Source: Gaiellasilicea sp963749515 (lineage in GTDB: Bacteria > Actinomycetota > Thermoleophilia > Gaiellales > Gaiellaceae). Taken from it: a stretch of DNA of 64,000 bases. Of this stretch, positions 1 to 8,785 are shown one piece after another. The stretch is taken from positions 491,928 to 555,927 of the forward strand of contig CAVVMR010000006.1 in NCBI GenBank assembly GCA_963749515.1, written 5' to 3'. The position numbers and the translations under genes were made by a program. Within the stretch, counting starts at the first letter, position 1; the number at the start of each line of letters is the position of its first letter. Under the pieces are notes generated by a model. The model had not been told where the DNA came from. It worked only from the letters and a program-made list of their open reading frames with translations, and searched no databases.

Positions 1-570
1 GCGTCCGAGGACGGGCGGTACTCGCTCGCCGACCCCTGGATCCGAGGCCTCCTGCGCAGAATCGCCGCCCGCGGGCACGAGCTCGGATTTCACGGCAGCT
101 ACAACGCCTTCGACGACCCCGAGCGAGTGCGAACGGAGTTCGCGAGCCTTCGCGACTCGGCGGCGGAGCTCGGGATCGAACAGCCGGCGTGGGGAGGCCG
201 GCAGCACTTCCTGCGCTGGCGGAACCCTGCGACGTGGCAGGTGTGGAGCGACGCGGGACTTGCGTTCGACAGCACGGTCGCCTTCGCCGAGGCGCCGGGC
301 TTTCGGTCGGGCAGCTGCCGCCCGCACCGCGTCTTCAACCTCGTCGAGCGCAACGAGCTCGCCATCGTCGAGCGGCCGTTGACGCTCATGGACACGACAT
401 CTGCGCAGTACCTCGGGCTCGACGAGGACGAAACGCTCGCATGCGCGCAGCGCCTGAGCCGGGCCTGCGGGGCTGTCGGCGGCACGTTCGTGCTGCTCTG
501 GCATAACGACGCCGTCATGACCGCGCGGAGCCGGCGGCTCTACGAGCGGCTCGTGGCGGAGCTGGCGTAG
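1..570 (+). CDS. Polysaccharide deacetylase-like protein (5' end cut by window)
   Basis: Only the last 189 residues are visible; the reading frame is open from base 1, so the N-terminus lies outside the window. The fragment carries GHELGFHGSYN near its start, which resembles the His-containing loop of NodB/CE4-type deacetylases, and a late LLWHN motif typical of the last strand of that barrel. Such enzymes remove N-acetyl groups from surface polysaccharide. The stop is two bases before the next start, so it is probably co-transcribed with the glycosyltransferase, flippase and GT2 genes that follow. The metal-binding Asp motif would be upstream and cannot be checked. Confidence 0.72.
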   Translation, partial: ASEDGRYSLADPWIRGLLRRIAARGHELGFHGSYNAFDDPERVRTEFASLRDSAAELGIEQPAWGGRQHFLRWRNPATWQVWSDAGLAFDSTVAFAEAPGFRSGSCRPHRVFNLVERNELAIVERPLTLMDTTSAQYLGLDEDETLACAQRLSRACGAVGGTFVLLWHNDAVMTARSRRLYERLVAELA

Positions 571-572
571 GC

Positions 573-1766
573 ATGTCGACTCGCGTCGAGGCTCAGGCGG
601 GACCCGCGGCGGCCGCGCGTCGTCGCGTCCTCTTCATCCAGAGCAGCCACGGAGCCCACCATCCCCGCCATCACTTCCGTCTCGCCGCCTCCCTGGCTTC
701 CGCCGGCTACCGCGTGAGCATGGTCGCGCAGCCCGATGTGCGGCCCGGACGCGGCGGCGTGGTTCCGGTCGAGTACCTCCCCGCCAGGAAGAAGCGCCTC
801 AGCCGCATGCTCACCGGCCCGCTCACCATGGCGAGAGCGCTTCGCCTGCGCCCGGATGCGATCCACGTCGTCTGCCTGGACATGCTCCCGTGGGCTGCCC
901 TGGCCCGCCTCCTCCGCCGGGATCTCGTCGTCGTCTACGACAGCAACGAGCAGTACGACCTCTACATGGAGCTCAAGGAGTGGCTTCCCCGCCCGGCCCG
1001 GCCTCTTCTCGGCCATGTCGTCCGTCGGGTCGAGCCCTGGCTTGGAGCCCGCCTCGACGCGGTGACGACCGCGGTGCCGGCGACGGAGACGAAGTTCCGC
1101 GCGGGCGGCGCCCGTACCCTGCTCGTCAGGAACTTCCTGCCTCGGGCACTCGTCGGTGCCGACGACCGCACCGGCCCGTTCGAGTACGACGTGCTGGTCG
1201 GAGGTACGTTCAAGAGCCCGCAGATCGTCCTCCTGGCAGAAACAGCGGCGAGGCTGAGGGAGCTCCTGGGAGCGTCGAGTCGCTGGGTGGTCGCGGGGCG
1301 AAACTTCCGGGCCGCGGACGAGCGTCGGATGCTGGACGCACTCGCCGCGCGGGGCCTGGAACAAGACGTCACGCTCCACTGCAACCTGTCATTCGACGAA
1401 GTGCGCGACCTCGCGAGCCGTTCCGCGGCGGCTTTTGCGCCCTACCCGGGGGACGCGCACTACCGGATTGCCCTGCCGATGAGGCTGTTCGACTACATGG
1501 CCTGGGGCGTCCCGTACGTCACGAGCGAGTTCTCGGCGCTCACCGAGCTCGTCGAAGGGCTGGAGCCCGGTGTCATGGTGCCGCCCGGCGACGTCGACGC
1601 CTATGCCGAAGCCCTCGCCCGAGTCCTCCGCGACCCGGGTCTGGCGCGCCGCCTCGGCGAGAACGGCCGCGAGCTCGTCCGCACGCGCCTCAACTGGGAC
1701 CTGGAGTCGGAACAACTCATCGCACTCTACGAGGATCTCTTCCGCGCCCGTGCAGGCCGCTCATGA
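573..1766 (+). CDS. Glycosyltransferase family 4 protein
   Basis: 397 residues, a normal length for a GT-B enzyme. The N-terminal Rossmann half opens with a strand followed by a His-rich loop (SHGAHHPRHHFRLA), as in sugar-nucleotide-dependent transferases. The C-terminal half shows the GT4 nucleotide-binding pattern: a PMRLFDYMAWGVPYVTS stretch around residues 300-315, then a VPPGDVDAYAEAL segment. It probably transfers a sugar from an activated donor onto a lipid-linked glycan on the cytoplasmic face of the membrane. It follows the deacetylase by 2 bp and overlaps the flippase by ATGA, so it belongs to the same surface-glycan operon. Donor and acceptor cannot be told from the sequence. Confidence 0.85.
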   Translation: MSTRVEAQAGPAAAARRRVLFIQSSHGAHHPRHHFRLAASLASAGYRVSMVAQPDVRPGRGGVVPVEYLPARKKRLSRMLTGPLTMARALRLRPDAIHVVCLDMLPWAALARLLRRDLVVVYDSNEQYDLYMELKEWLPRPARPLLGHVVRRVEPWLGARLDAVTTAVPATETKFRAGGARTLLVRNFLPRALVGADDRTGPFEYDVLVGGTFKSPQIVLLAETAARLRELLGASSRWVVAGRNFRAADERRMLDALAARGLEQDVTLHCNLSFDEVRDLASRSAAAFAPYPGDAHYRIALPMRLFDYMAWGVPYVTSEFSALTELVEGLEPGVMVPPGDVDAYAEALARVLRDPGLARRLGENGRELVRTRLNWDLESEQLIALYEDLFRARAGRS

Positions 1767-3106
1767 CGGAGCGCGCGTGGCATCGACGCTCGATCGCAGG
1801 CAAGGGCCTGCAGTCGACCGCCTTCCGGGGCATCGAGATCCTGGCCCAGGTGGTGCTGGTCGCCGTGACGGCGCGCTTTCTCGGACCGTCGGGGCGGGGC
1901 TTGTATGCGCTCGCCTCGCTCGCCGCGGCGCTCTTCGTCATCCCGCTCGGCTCGGTCTGGTCGGTTCTCGCGCTCGACCTCGCAAAGCGCCGCCGCGAGC
2001 TGCGCGCCCTGCTTGCGACTGCACTGGTCGTCTCGCTCGCAGGCGGGTTCGCCGTCGCGATCCTCGGCGTGCTCGCGTCGATCCTGCTCGGTGACAAGTG
2101 GTGGGTCGTCGCGCTCCCTGCCGCGATTACGCCCGCGCTGCTCTTCCTCACCTACGCCCAGGGCTTCTACCAGGGGCTGGGTCATGTCGCCGCCTTCCAC
2201 ACAGTCCGGGTCGCGCGAATCGTGAGCCCGCTGCTGTTCGTCTCGGGCGCGCTCGTCCTCGACCTCGCGATCTGGGGCGTTCTGGCCTGCTGGTCGATCT
2301 CGTATGTCGTCCTCGTCCCGCCCGTCCTTGCACACCTGTTGCGGATCGCCGGCCGCCCGAGTCGCCCGTCGCTGAGCTTGCGGCCGTACGTGCAGGCGAT
2401 CGTCGCCGGCGGCAGATTCCTTCCCGGCAACACGGCTCTCGCCCTCGACCTGCGTGTCGCCTTGCCCGTCCTCGCGGCGCTCTCGACCACCGCGGCCGTC
2501 GGCGTCTACTCGGTTGCCGTCTCCGTCGCCGAGCTCCTCCGTCTCGGCTCGCGCGCCCTCTACATCGGAGCGTTCGCGGACATCGGCCGGCGCGATCCGG
2601 CCGCGTCAGCAGCACTGACGGCGCGCGCAGTGCGCCACTCGATGCTGTTCGCCGTCGCGGCGTCTGCGGCGGTCATCCCCGCCTCGGCGTTCATGCTGGC
2701 GCCGGTGGTGGGGCCTGGCTACGGCGAGGTGCCGCTGCTGCTCGCGCTGCTCGTGCCGGCAATCGTGGCGCTCTCCGCCTTCCCGACGCTGACCGCATTC
2801 TTCTCCGTGCAGGTTGGACGGCCGGAGGCCGTGACGGTCGCCTCGAGTCTCCTCGTCGGCGTCAGCATCGCGGTGATGCTCGCACTTGCCGGGTCACTGC
2901 AAGCGACCGATGCGGCGATCGCGACCTCCGTCGGCGCGGTCGTGGGCGTCGCTTACCTGGCGGTCGCGTTCCTGCGCGTGTCCGGAACGGAGGCGCGTGC
3001 GCTCGTGCCGGGGCGGGCCGAGCTCGCGGACTACCTCGGGCTGGCGCGCGCGCTTCACCGGCCTGCAGCGATCGGCGCACCTCCCACGCGGACGAGCGAT
3101 GCCTAG
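1763..3106 (+). CDS. Oligosaccharide flippase (Wzx/MVF-like membrane protein)
   Basis: 447 residues, almost entirely hydrophobic helices separated by short Arg-rich loops, consistent with about 12 membrane segments. The opening GLQSTAFRGIEILAQ and the following FLGPSGRGLYALA loop are characteristic of polysaccharide-biosynthesis flippases of the MOP superfamily, which move undecaprenyl-linked repeat units across the cytoplasmic membrane. The ATG at 1763 is chosen because it overlaps the previous stop by ATGA and gives the usual N-terminus; the frame is open further upstream but only as a shadow of the GT4 gene. No polymerase or ligase is visible here; they may lie upstream of the window. Confidence 0.85.
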   Translation: MTERAWHRRSIAGKGLQSTAFRGIEILAQVVLVAVTARFLGPSGRGLYALASLAAALFVIPLGSVWSVLALDLAKRRRELRALLATALVVSLAGGFAVAILGVLASILLGDKWWVVALPAAITPALLFLTYAQGFYQGLGHVAAFHTVRVARIVSPLLFVSGALVLDLAIWGVLACWSISYVVLVPPVLAHLLRIAGRPSRPSLSLRPYVQAIVAGGRFLPGNTALALDLRVALPVLAALSTTAAVGVYSVAVSVAELLRLGSRALYIGAFADIGRRDPAASAALTARAVRHSMLFAVAASAAVIPASAFMLAPVVGPGYGEVPLLLALLVPAIVALSAFPTLTAFFSVQVGRPEAVTVASSLLVGVSIAVMLALAGSLQATDAAIATSVGAVVGVAYLAVAFLRVSGTEARALVPGRAELADYLGLARALHRPAAIGAPPTRTSDA

Positions 3107-4235
3107 AGCGGGTGCGCTCCGCTCACGGTGGAGTCTCGCTGCGGCCGCGGTCGCCCTCGTCGCATTGTCTCTCGGCGCCCGGGTGGTCGAGGGGTCGTTC
3201 GACACCACCACGAACCCGACCTCGGAAACCCCGAGGAAGACACCCCTGCCGCCGTTCTTCGCCGCCGGGGACTCGGCCGCGAACATCCCGCTCTCGAGCG
3301 AGAGGCAACGCGTGGTGCTCCGCTGGGTAGCCCGTCGCAGCGGCCGGCTCAAGGCACTCCACCTCCAGGTGAAGGTCGAGGGCCGAGGCTATGCCGCCGG
3401 ATCCGGCGGCGTCCTGCGGGCGACGACGCATCCTGTCCTGCCGGACGGCAGACCGAATCCGCGTACCGTCCTCGCCGCGGACCGCTTCTCGCCGCGCGGC
3501 CGCGAGAGTGGCGGTGCGGTGGCGGTGCGGCTCGGCATCTACGTGCGTGCAGGGCAAGAGTTCGCCACCGTGATCCGCAACGACGCGCCGTCGCCGTCCT
3601 CCGACTTCTTCTCGGCCAACTTCCTGTACGCGAAGGCGGGTGTGCTCGGCGCGAACGGCCGCAATGAGCGGCACTCCGCCGCGACCGACCGCTACTACGG
3701 CCTGGACGCCCGTGAGCTCGTGGGGTACTCGCGTGACGGCGGCGAGACGTGGCTGCTCCCGGGCGGGCCATACGGCCCGCACGGCGGCAAGGCCTTCCTG
3801 CCGACGTACGTCCAGCAGTTCGCAACCGGTCCTTCCGACGGCCAGTTCTACTACTACTCGCATCCGGTTCACGGCTCCGTGCGGATGGTCTATCCGAAGG
3901 CTCCGCGAACGACGATCACGCACATAGCCGCGTACACCAGCGACCCCGGCAGCGCAACGGTTGTCCTCGCAGTGAACGGAACCCGGCGTCGGGCGGTGCG
4001 CATGAGCGGAGAAGGCTTTCTCCTTCGGCCCATCACGCCCGTCCCCGTCCCCGCCGGTGCGACGGTGACGCTGACCACGATGGCCGGCCCGGGCGGGCTC
4101 GCGCTCTCACAGGGTTTCGCCGACTCGAACTGGGTGCATCTCGTCGGGCTCGGCCGCCGTCACACGTGGTACCTCGAGTCGAGCCCCGATACGGCGGTGC
4201 CGCTCTTCCCACTACCCGCGTGGAAGCGCCGATGA
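3099..4235 (+). CDS. Secreted protein of unknown function in the glycan operon
   Basis: 378 residues. The N-terminus has basic residues, a hydrophobic stretch (SLAAAAVALVALSLGA) and then a Ser/Thr/Pro-rich segment, so it is either exported or anchored by one helix. The rest is predicted as beta-rich, with many Gly, Ser and aromatic residues and no catalytic motif I recognise. Two similar beta-rich halves seem to be present (about residues 45-185 and 230-370), each with a 'GYAAGSGG/GGLALSQG'-type loop, which may suggest two jelly-roll or carbohydrate-binding folds; this is inference. The start overlaps the flippase stop by 8 bp and the stop overlaps the GT2 start by ATGA, so it is translated with its neighbours. 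Confidence 0.6.
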   Translation: MPRAGALRSRWSLAAAAVALVALSLGARVVEGSFDTTTNPTSETPRKTPLPPFFAAGDSAANIPLSSERQRVVLRWVARRSGRLKALHLQVKVEGRGYAAGSGGVLRATTHPVLPDGRPNPRTVLAADRFSPRGRESGGAVAVRLGIYVRAGQEFATVIRNDAPSPSSDFFSANFLYAKAGVLGANGRNERHSAATDRYYGLDARELVGYSRDGGETWLLPGGPYGPHGGKAFLPTYVQQFATGPSDGQFYYYSHPVHGSVRMVYPKAPRTTITHIAAYTSDPGSATVVLAVNGTRRRAVRMSGEGFLLRPITPVPVPAGATVTLTTMAGPGGLALSQGFADSNWVHLVGLGRRHTWYLESSPDTAVPLFPLPAWKRR

Positions 4236-5245
4236 CGACCGGGGGGCGGCCGCTGGTGTCGGTGGTGGTCCCGGCCAGGAACGAGGCGGCGCACATCGAG
4301 GCCTGCGTCCGTTCGATCCTGCGCCAACAGGTGACCGGGGGTCTCGAGTTGCTCGTCGTCGACGGCGCCTCGGAGGACGGCACTGCCGGTCACGCACGGC
4401 GACTCGGCGCACGCGTGCTCGAGAACCCGGCACGGTCGACGCCCGCCGCGCTCAACCTCGGCCTCGCTGCGGCGAGGGGGGAGGTGATCGTCCGCTTCGA
4501 CGCGCACGGCCAGATGCCCGACGGGTACGTGGCGGCGTGCGTTGACGCCCTCGAGGCTGAGCGGGCGACGAATGTCGGAGGCTGGGTCTCCGTCGAGCCC
4601 CGCGGGCCCTGGGGCCGGGCGCTTGCGGCGGCACTCGGCTCCGCCCTTGGGGTCGGGAACCCTCGGCTCTGGCGACGCCCGCCGCCCGGAGCCGGGAGGC
4701 TGGAGGTCGACACGATCCCGTTCGGGTGCTTCCACGCGGAGACGCTGCGGCGCGTCGGTGGCTGGTCGGCCGCGTTCAAGGCCAACCAGGACTTCGAGCT
4801 CAATCACCGGCTCCGGCGCGAGGGCCACCGCGTCGTCTTCGACCCGGCAATCTGGTCGATCTACCGGCCGCGTGAGTCGCTCGCCGCGATCGCGCGTCAG
4901 TACTGGCGATACGGCCGGTGGAAGTCGGTGACGCTGTCGGTTGCGCCAGCGTCGCTGCGGCCGCGCCAGGTCGCTCCCCCGGCACTCCTGGCGGTCGGGC
5001 TCGCTGCGGCTACCCCGACTCGGGCCGCGCCGCCGGCGCGCGGCGCGCTCGCTGCGTACGTGCTCACCTTGGGGGCGGCATCGCTTCGGGCAGGGGGTGG
5101 CTGGCGTACTCCCGTCGTGCTGGCGACCATGCACACGGCGTGGGCCGCGGGGCTCGTAGCGGGCTTCGTCCGGCCTCCGGTCAGCCGCTCCGCCGCCGCA
5201 GAGCTCGCCGAGCCGAGCGGACGAGGAGCGCCGGCTTCGCCCTGA
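4232..5245 (+). CDS. Glycosyltransferase family 2 (ExoA-like)
   Basis: 337 residues. It begins with the GT-A signature VSVVVPARNEAAHI, followed by VVDGASEDGT and a metal-binding FDAHGQ motif (the DxD equivalent) about residue 90. A NQDFELNHRL motif around residue 190 matches the acceptor-side ED region of GT2 enzymes, and the C-terminus has two or three hydrophobic helices, as in succinoglycan ExoA-type transferases that work on membrane lipid carriers. The start overlaps the previous stop by ATGA. Its last 65 bp overlap the end of the convergent GNAT-like gene, which is unusual but both frames read as real protein. Last gene of the surface-glycan operon. Confidence 0.85.
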   Translation: MTTGGRPLVSVVVPARNEAAHIEACVRSILRQQVTGGLELLVVDGASEDGTAGHARRLGARVLENPARSTPAALNLGLAAARGEVIVRFDAHGQMPDGYVAACVDALEAERATNVGGWVSVEPRGPWGRALAAALGSALGVGNPRLWRRPPPGAGRLEVDTIPFGCFHAETLRRVGGWSAAFKANQDFELNHRLRREGHRVVFDPAIWSIYRPRESLAAIARQYWRYGRWKSVTLSVAPASLRPRQVAPPALLAVGLAAATPTRAAPPARGALAAYVLTLGAASLRAGGGWRTPVVLATMHTAWAAGLVAGFVRPPVSRSAAAELAEPSGRGAPASP

Positions 5246-6128
5246 TGCTCGTCCGCGAAATCGAGAAGTAGGGCGTCTGCCTGCCGCCGAACGGGCGCAC
5301 GAAGTGCTCGATCGGCTCGAGCATCGATCCTTCGAAGTCGAAGACGTGCGAGACCTCGGCTGCGAGCCGGATCGCCTCCCAGTAGAGCAGGGTGTTCGCG
5401 CCGAACGCCTGGAGCTCGGGATCGCGCGCGTTGATGATCGGATAGAGCGTTCGCTCGTCCCAGACGACGTACAGCGCCGCGTGCGTCCTGCCCTCGGCGT
5501 CGACTGCGCCGAGGACCCGGCGTGCGCCGCGCTCGGCGCAGGCTGCGTCGAGCCGGCGGACGAGCTCGTCCGAGTAGGGCGGCTTCAGTCCTTGCCGCTC
5601 GAAGGTCCGCCTGTTGAGACGGAGCAGGTCTTCGAGCGGGAAGTCCCCGTCGACCTCGACGACGCCCTCGGCCTTTCGGATTCCGCGGCGAACCTGTTCC
5701 TGGAACTCGCTCCGCACATGGTCGAGATCGGAGAGGTCCTCGATGCGGTACGTGTAGCGCACGGTGGCATCGAATCCGGCCCAGTAGAAGGGGAGCCAGT
5801 TCGTGAGCGCCGTGGAGAAGCTGAGGCGGAAGTAGTCGAATCGCGGTAGCTGTTCGATCAGCTGCCCCAGCAGCTTCTTCTCCAGCTCGAGGCGGCGTGC
5901 GTACTTCCCGCTCGACGGCGCAAGCCAAGGTCCGAGCGTCTGCGTCAGCGGCGGCTGGGCGATCGTGGTCAGCCCTGAGCGACGCCGAAGCGGGTACGGG
6001 AGCCGTGCAACGACCTCATCGCCGTTGCGGACGACGGCCTCGTCCCAGCCCCCGGGTGCGACCGCATCGAGCCACCACGGCTGCTCGAAGACCGCGTTGA
6101 CGTGTGGAATCGAGTCCGCCTGTGTCAT
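5181..6128 (-). CDS. GNAT/FemAB-like acyltransferase
   Basis: 315 residues. A conserved N-terminal FEQPWWLDAVAPG motif and a QPPLTQTLGPWL segment are typical of the GNAT proteins in the FemAB/'Acetyltransf_6' group, which add an acyl or aminoacyl group to cell-envelope or sugar substrates. The C-terminal half has the acyl-CoA-type core (RRTFERQG, then ALYVVWDERTLYPIIN and FGANTLLYWEAIRLA). The ATG at 6128 is preferred because it overlaps the upstream stop as ATGA; an in-frame extension exists but only as a shadow. Being next to the glycan cluster suggests a role in decorating surface sugars, which is inference. Confidence 0.72.
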   Translation of the reverse strand: MTQADSIPHVNAVFEQPWWLDAVAPGGWDEAVVRNGDEVVARLPYPLRRRSGLTTIAQPPLTQTLGPWLAPSSGKYARRLELEKKLLGQLIEQLPRFDYFRLSFSTALTNWLPFYWAGFDATVRYTYRIEDLSDLDHVRSEFQEQVRRGIRKAEGVVEVDGDFPLEDLLRLNRRTFERQGLKPPYSDELVRRLDAACAERGARRVLGAVDAEGRTHAALYVVWDERTLYPIINARDPELQAFGANTLLYWEAIRLAAEVSHVFDFEGSMLEPIEHFVRPFGGRQTPYFSISRTSIRAKPALLVRSARRALRRRSG

Positions 6129-7030
6129 CGGCGGGGGAACGTGCGCCTGATCTCTCGCCAGGTCTTGTCCTTTCCGAGCGCCAGATCCTGCGCGAGCCAC
6201 CATGCGACGGTGGGGCGCGATGTGAGGTCGGAGGCCCCGTACGGCGCTCCGCTGTGCCCGTACGGCACGTAGACCCGAATCGGAGCGGCCGCACGTCGTG
6301 CCGTGAGAGCAGCGTCGCGGAACGGCAGTCCGTAGAAGAGCTCGACTTCAGACTGCGTCCCGCCCGCGGCCAAACGGCGGAGCGCCTCGCCCAGCAGCGG
6401 GGCATCGTGGGTCGCCACCGCCACGCCGCCCCCGTGGCCGCTCAATCGATCGATGACCTCGAGGAAGCCCTGCCCCGGGTCGAGCGTGCCGCCTGCTCGG
6501 TCCGGCCACTGCCCCTTGACGACGCGAACGGCGACTCCGAGCTCTTTGGCGCGCTCGGCGTCGGCGGCGCTCCGGCGCCACCGGCCCGGCAGCGTCATAC
6601 CGAGGAAGCCGGGGTTCTCGGAACCATCGAACAGCCGCCAGGTCTTCTCGGCCGCGTCGGGCGCGAGCGCATCGAGGTGGAGCCGCCGCATCGACCGTGC
6701 GGCTGCGGCCTCGAGCTCGGCGACGAGGGCTGCGTCGAAGCCGAGCGCGGACGCCTTCAGCGACACGTAGCAGTCCAGCTCTTCGGCCGCGAGCCGGTCG
6801 AAGGCTTCGAGATACGCGTCTGCTGCCGCGCGCGGCGGCTCATCCCGTCGTGCGAAGTAGCCGATCGTCGACGCCAGACCATGCTCGGCGAGGCGACGAC
6901 AGACGTCGACCGCGTCGTCGAGCCCGGGTCCGGCTCGGTACGCGGAAATGCGCCGCCGCCGGAGGGGCGCCCAACACGTCGATGCGACGTCTCGAACTGC
7001 GTCGCTGAAGCTCGCATGCGTGACCGTCAT
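6125..7030 (-). CDS. Proline dehydrogenase family protein
   Basis: 301 residues, close to the usual size of monofunctional actinobacterial PRODH (about 300). The C-terminal motif IRVYVPYG is the family hallmark where two arginines contact the proline carboxylate, and VRVVKGQW plus VAVATHDAPL match the barrel strands that bind FAD. The enzyme oxidises L-proline to pyrroline-5-carboxylate and passes electrons to the quinone pool. A P5C dehydrogenase partner is not in the window. The second arginine usually found just after VPYG is replaced here by HSGAPYG, so substrate range could differ from the classical enzyme. It heads a two-gene operon with the GNAT-like gene (ATGA overlap). Confidence 0.75.
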   Translation of the reverse strand: MTVTHASFSDAVRDVASTCWAPLRRRRISAYRAGPGLDDAVDVCRRLAEHGLASTIGYFARRDEPPRAAADAYLEAFDRLAAEELDCYVSLKASALGFDAALVAELEAAAARSMRRLHLDALAPDAAEKTWRLFDGSENPGFLGMTLPGRWRRSAADAERAKELGVAVRVVKGQWPDRAGGTLDPGQGFLEVIDRLSGHGGGVAVATHDAPLLGEALRRLAAGGTQSEVELFYGLPFRDAALTARRAAAPIRVYVPYGHSGAPYGASDLTSRPTVAWWLAQDLALGKDKTWREIRRTFPRR

Positions 7031-7095
7031 CGCCTGCGGTCTGCATTCCCGTTTGCAGCCGAGATAACGCGTACCTCAGGCGAGCCGCGTGTTCT

Positions 7096-7797
7096 TCAGA
7101 GGGGGCGAACTCCCACGTGGACGTGGTTGTGGTGATTGCCTCCGATGTCCGTCTTCCAGATGCACTGGACCCGCTGATTGTCGATGTGGAAGTTGAAGAG
7201 GCCGCCACCGCGCGCCTTCGCGCTCGCCCCCGCCTTCGAGTCGCCCGCCATCAGGCACGCTGCCTCCATGATCCGGTCCCCGACCGGGCTGTCGTCCGTG
7301 CCACCGTTCGCGAACATGCCGATGTCGCAGGCGTGTCCGGTGAAGTGGTCGGAGACCTTGCCGCTGGCCGACATCTTCTTGTGGTTCGTCCCCGTGGTGA
7401 CCGTGATCGGCTTCCCGATCGTGGCCGCCATGCGCGCGATGAACTCGAGCGTCATCGCCTGGATGGGCTGGCCGGGAAAGTTGGCTCCCGGGGCGATGAT
7501 CACCTGACCGTTGAGGACGACCTCGGCCGCCTTCGGCTGCGGCAAGCCGACGACCGGTTCGTTCACGCCGAGCGCACCCCATGTGTTCTTCCCGACACAA
7601 CCGTCGACCTGGAGCTGCTTCGCCTCCTGGAACTTCCGCACGCCGTGCTCAGCTGTCGGGCCGTACGTGGTCGAGTTGACGTTGATCTTCTGCGCGATCG
7701 TCGTGAGTCCCAGGGAGACGAGCTGGGGGACCAGCAGCTTCTTCATCCTGGGGACGCCGGCGTCGGTTTGACCTGGGCTCAGAAACGGGACAGACAT
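7096..7797 (-). CDS. Peptidoglycan-binding M15-type metallopeptidase
   Basis: 233 residues. An N-terminal PG_binding_1-type helix bundle (YGPTAEHGVRKFQ ... VDGCVGKNTWGALG, about residues 45-80) is followed by a zinc peptidase domain with VSDHFTGHACDIG and NHHNHVHVGV, the H..D..H ligand pattern of D-Ala-D-Ala carboxypeptidase-like M15 enzymes. These hydrolyse peptide cross-links of peptidoglycan. The start is fixed by a strong AGGAGGAG just upstream. No signal peptide or membrane helix is visible, which is odd for a wall enzyme and recalls endolysins or proteins exported by other routes. Transcribed divergently from the next gene. Confidence 0.75.
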   Translation of the reverse strand: MSVPFLSPGQTDAGVPRMKKLLVPQLVSLGLTTIAQKINVNSTTYGPTAEHGVRKFQEAKQLQVDGCVGKNTWGALGVNEPVVGLPQPKAAEVVLNGQVIIAPGANFPGQPIQAMTLEFIARMAATIGKPITVTTGTNHKKMSASGKVSDHFTGHACDIGMFANGGTDDSPVGDRIMEAACLMAGDSKAGASAKARGGGLFNFHIDNQRVQCIWKTDIGGNHHNHVHVGVRPL

Positions 7798-7882
7798 CAG
7801 GTATCTCCTCCTCGTGCCTTCGGCCGCGAAGCTAGGCCATCGGCCAAAGCGAGTCAAGCTGCTCGGAAAGGAGTCGTGACGC

Positions 7883-8746
7883 ATGCCGGTCGACGTCGAT
7901 GCCGCTGAGCGATCCGTGCTCGCCAACGCCCGCCTGCTCGACCGCCACCGGCTAGCCGTCCTCTTGCACGGCGCGCCGGTCGAGCCGGTCGTCGCTGCGC
8001 TGCGTGGGTACCGCAACCCGGACGGCGGCTTTGGCCATGCACTCGAGCCCGACATTCGCTCCCCGACGAGCGAGCCGTCGGCCACGCTGCATGCGCTCAT
8101 GGTGCTCGAGGAGGTTGGTGAGCTGGACGATCCGATGGTCGTCGAAGCGGCCGCGTGGATCGCGACGATCGCCGGGCCGGACGGCGGAGTCCCCTTCTCA
8201 CTGCTTGCGTCGGCCGACTATCCGCGCGCGCCGTTCCTCGGTCCGCCCTCGCCCGAGAGCTCGTTCTTCACCTTTGCTCTCGCAGGCCTCTTGTGGAAGG
8301 CCGGCTCGGACGAGCCGTGGCTCGAGCGCGGGAGCGGCTGGTCGTGGTCGAGGCTCGAGCAGCCCGACGATCTCGAGGCGTACGGCGTAAAGGCTGCGCT
8401 CGACTTCCTCGACCGGGTTCCCGACGAGCCGCGGGCGAACGAGGCGATCGAGCGTCTGCGTTCGCACCTCGAGGCCGACGGGTCGATTCCCGTCCGCGGC
8501 GGCACCGAGCACGAGCGGCTGACGCCGCTGGCGCTCTCACCGCGACCCGGCTCGCGCAGTCTCGCGCTCTTCACCGACGAGCAGATCCAGGCCGACCTCG
8601 ACAGGCTCGAGGGAGGGCAGCAGGAGGACGGTGGGTGGATGTTCGACTACGGCGTGTGGTCGCCCGGTCAGCTGGCCGAGGGTCGCGGGCTCGTGACACT
8701 GCACGCGCTCGCCACGCTGTCCGCGCACGGACGCCTGGGCTCTTGA
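7883..8746 (+). CDS. Terpene-cyclase/prenyltransferase-fold (alpha-toroid) protein
   Basis: 287 residues. Repeated NPDGGFGHALEP, GPDGGVPF and EDGGWMFDYG motifs are the 'QW/DGGW'-type repeats of the alpha/alpha-toroid fold shared by squalene cyclases, prenyltransferases and complement-like proteins. No catalytic DxDD of a class II cyclase is seen, so an actual cyclase activity is doubtful; members like this are usually annotated only as 'prenyltransferase/squalene-oxidase repeat protein'. The ATG at 7883 has GGAAAGGAG about 10 bases upstream. No signal peptide, so cytoplasmic. Stands alone between a divergent peptidase and the GFA gene. Confidence 0.65.
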   Translation: MPVDVDAAERSVLANARLLDRHRLAVLLHGAPVEPVVAALRGYRNPDGGFGHALEPDIRSPTSEPSATLHALMVLEEVGELDDPMVVEAAAWIATIAGPDGGVPFSLLASADYPRAPFLGPPSPESSFFTFALAGLLWKAGSDEPWLERGSGWSWSRLEQPDDLEAYGVKAALDFLDRVPDEPRANEAIERLRSHLEADGSIPVRGGTEHERLTPLALSPRPGSRSLALFTDEQIQADLDRLEGGQQEDGGWMFDYGVWSPGQLAEGRGLVTLHALATLSAHGRLGS

Positions 8747-8785
8747 CGAAGCCGGCGACGCTCTGAGGCAGAATCCGGGGGGATC

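Noticed and set aside
890..1762. Upstream in-frame extension of the flippase gene through the GT4 gene
   Set aside because: The extension is Pro/Arg-rich shadow sequence; the ATG at 1763 overlapping the GT4 stop gives the normal N-terminus.
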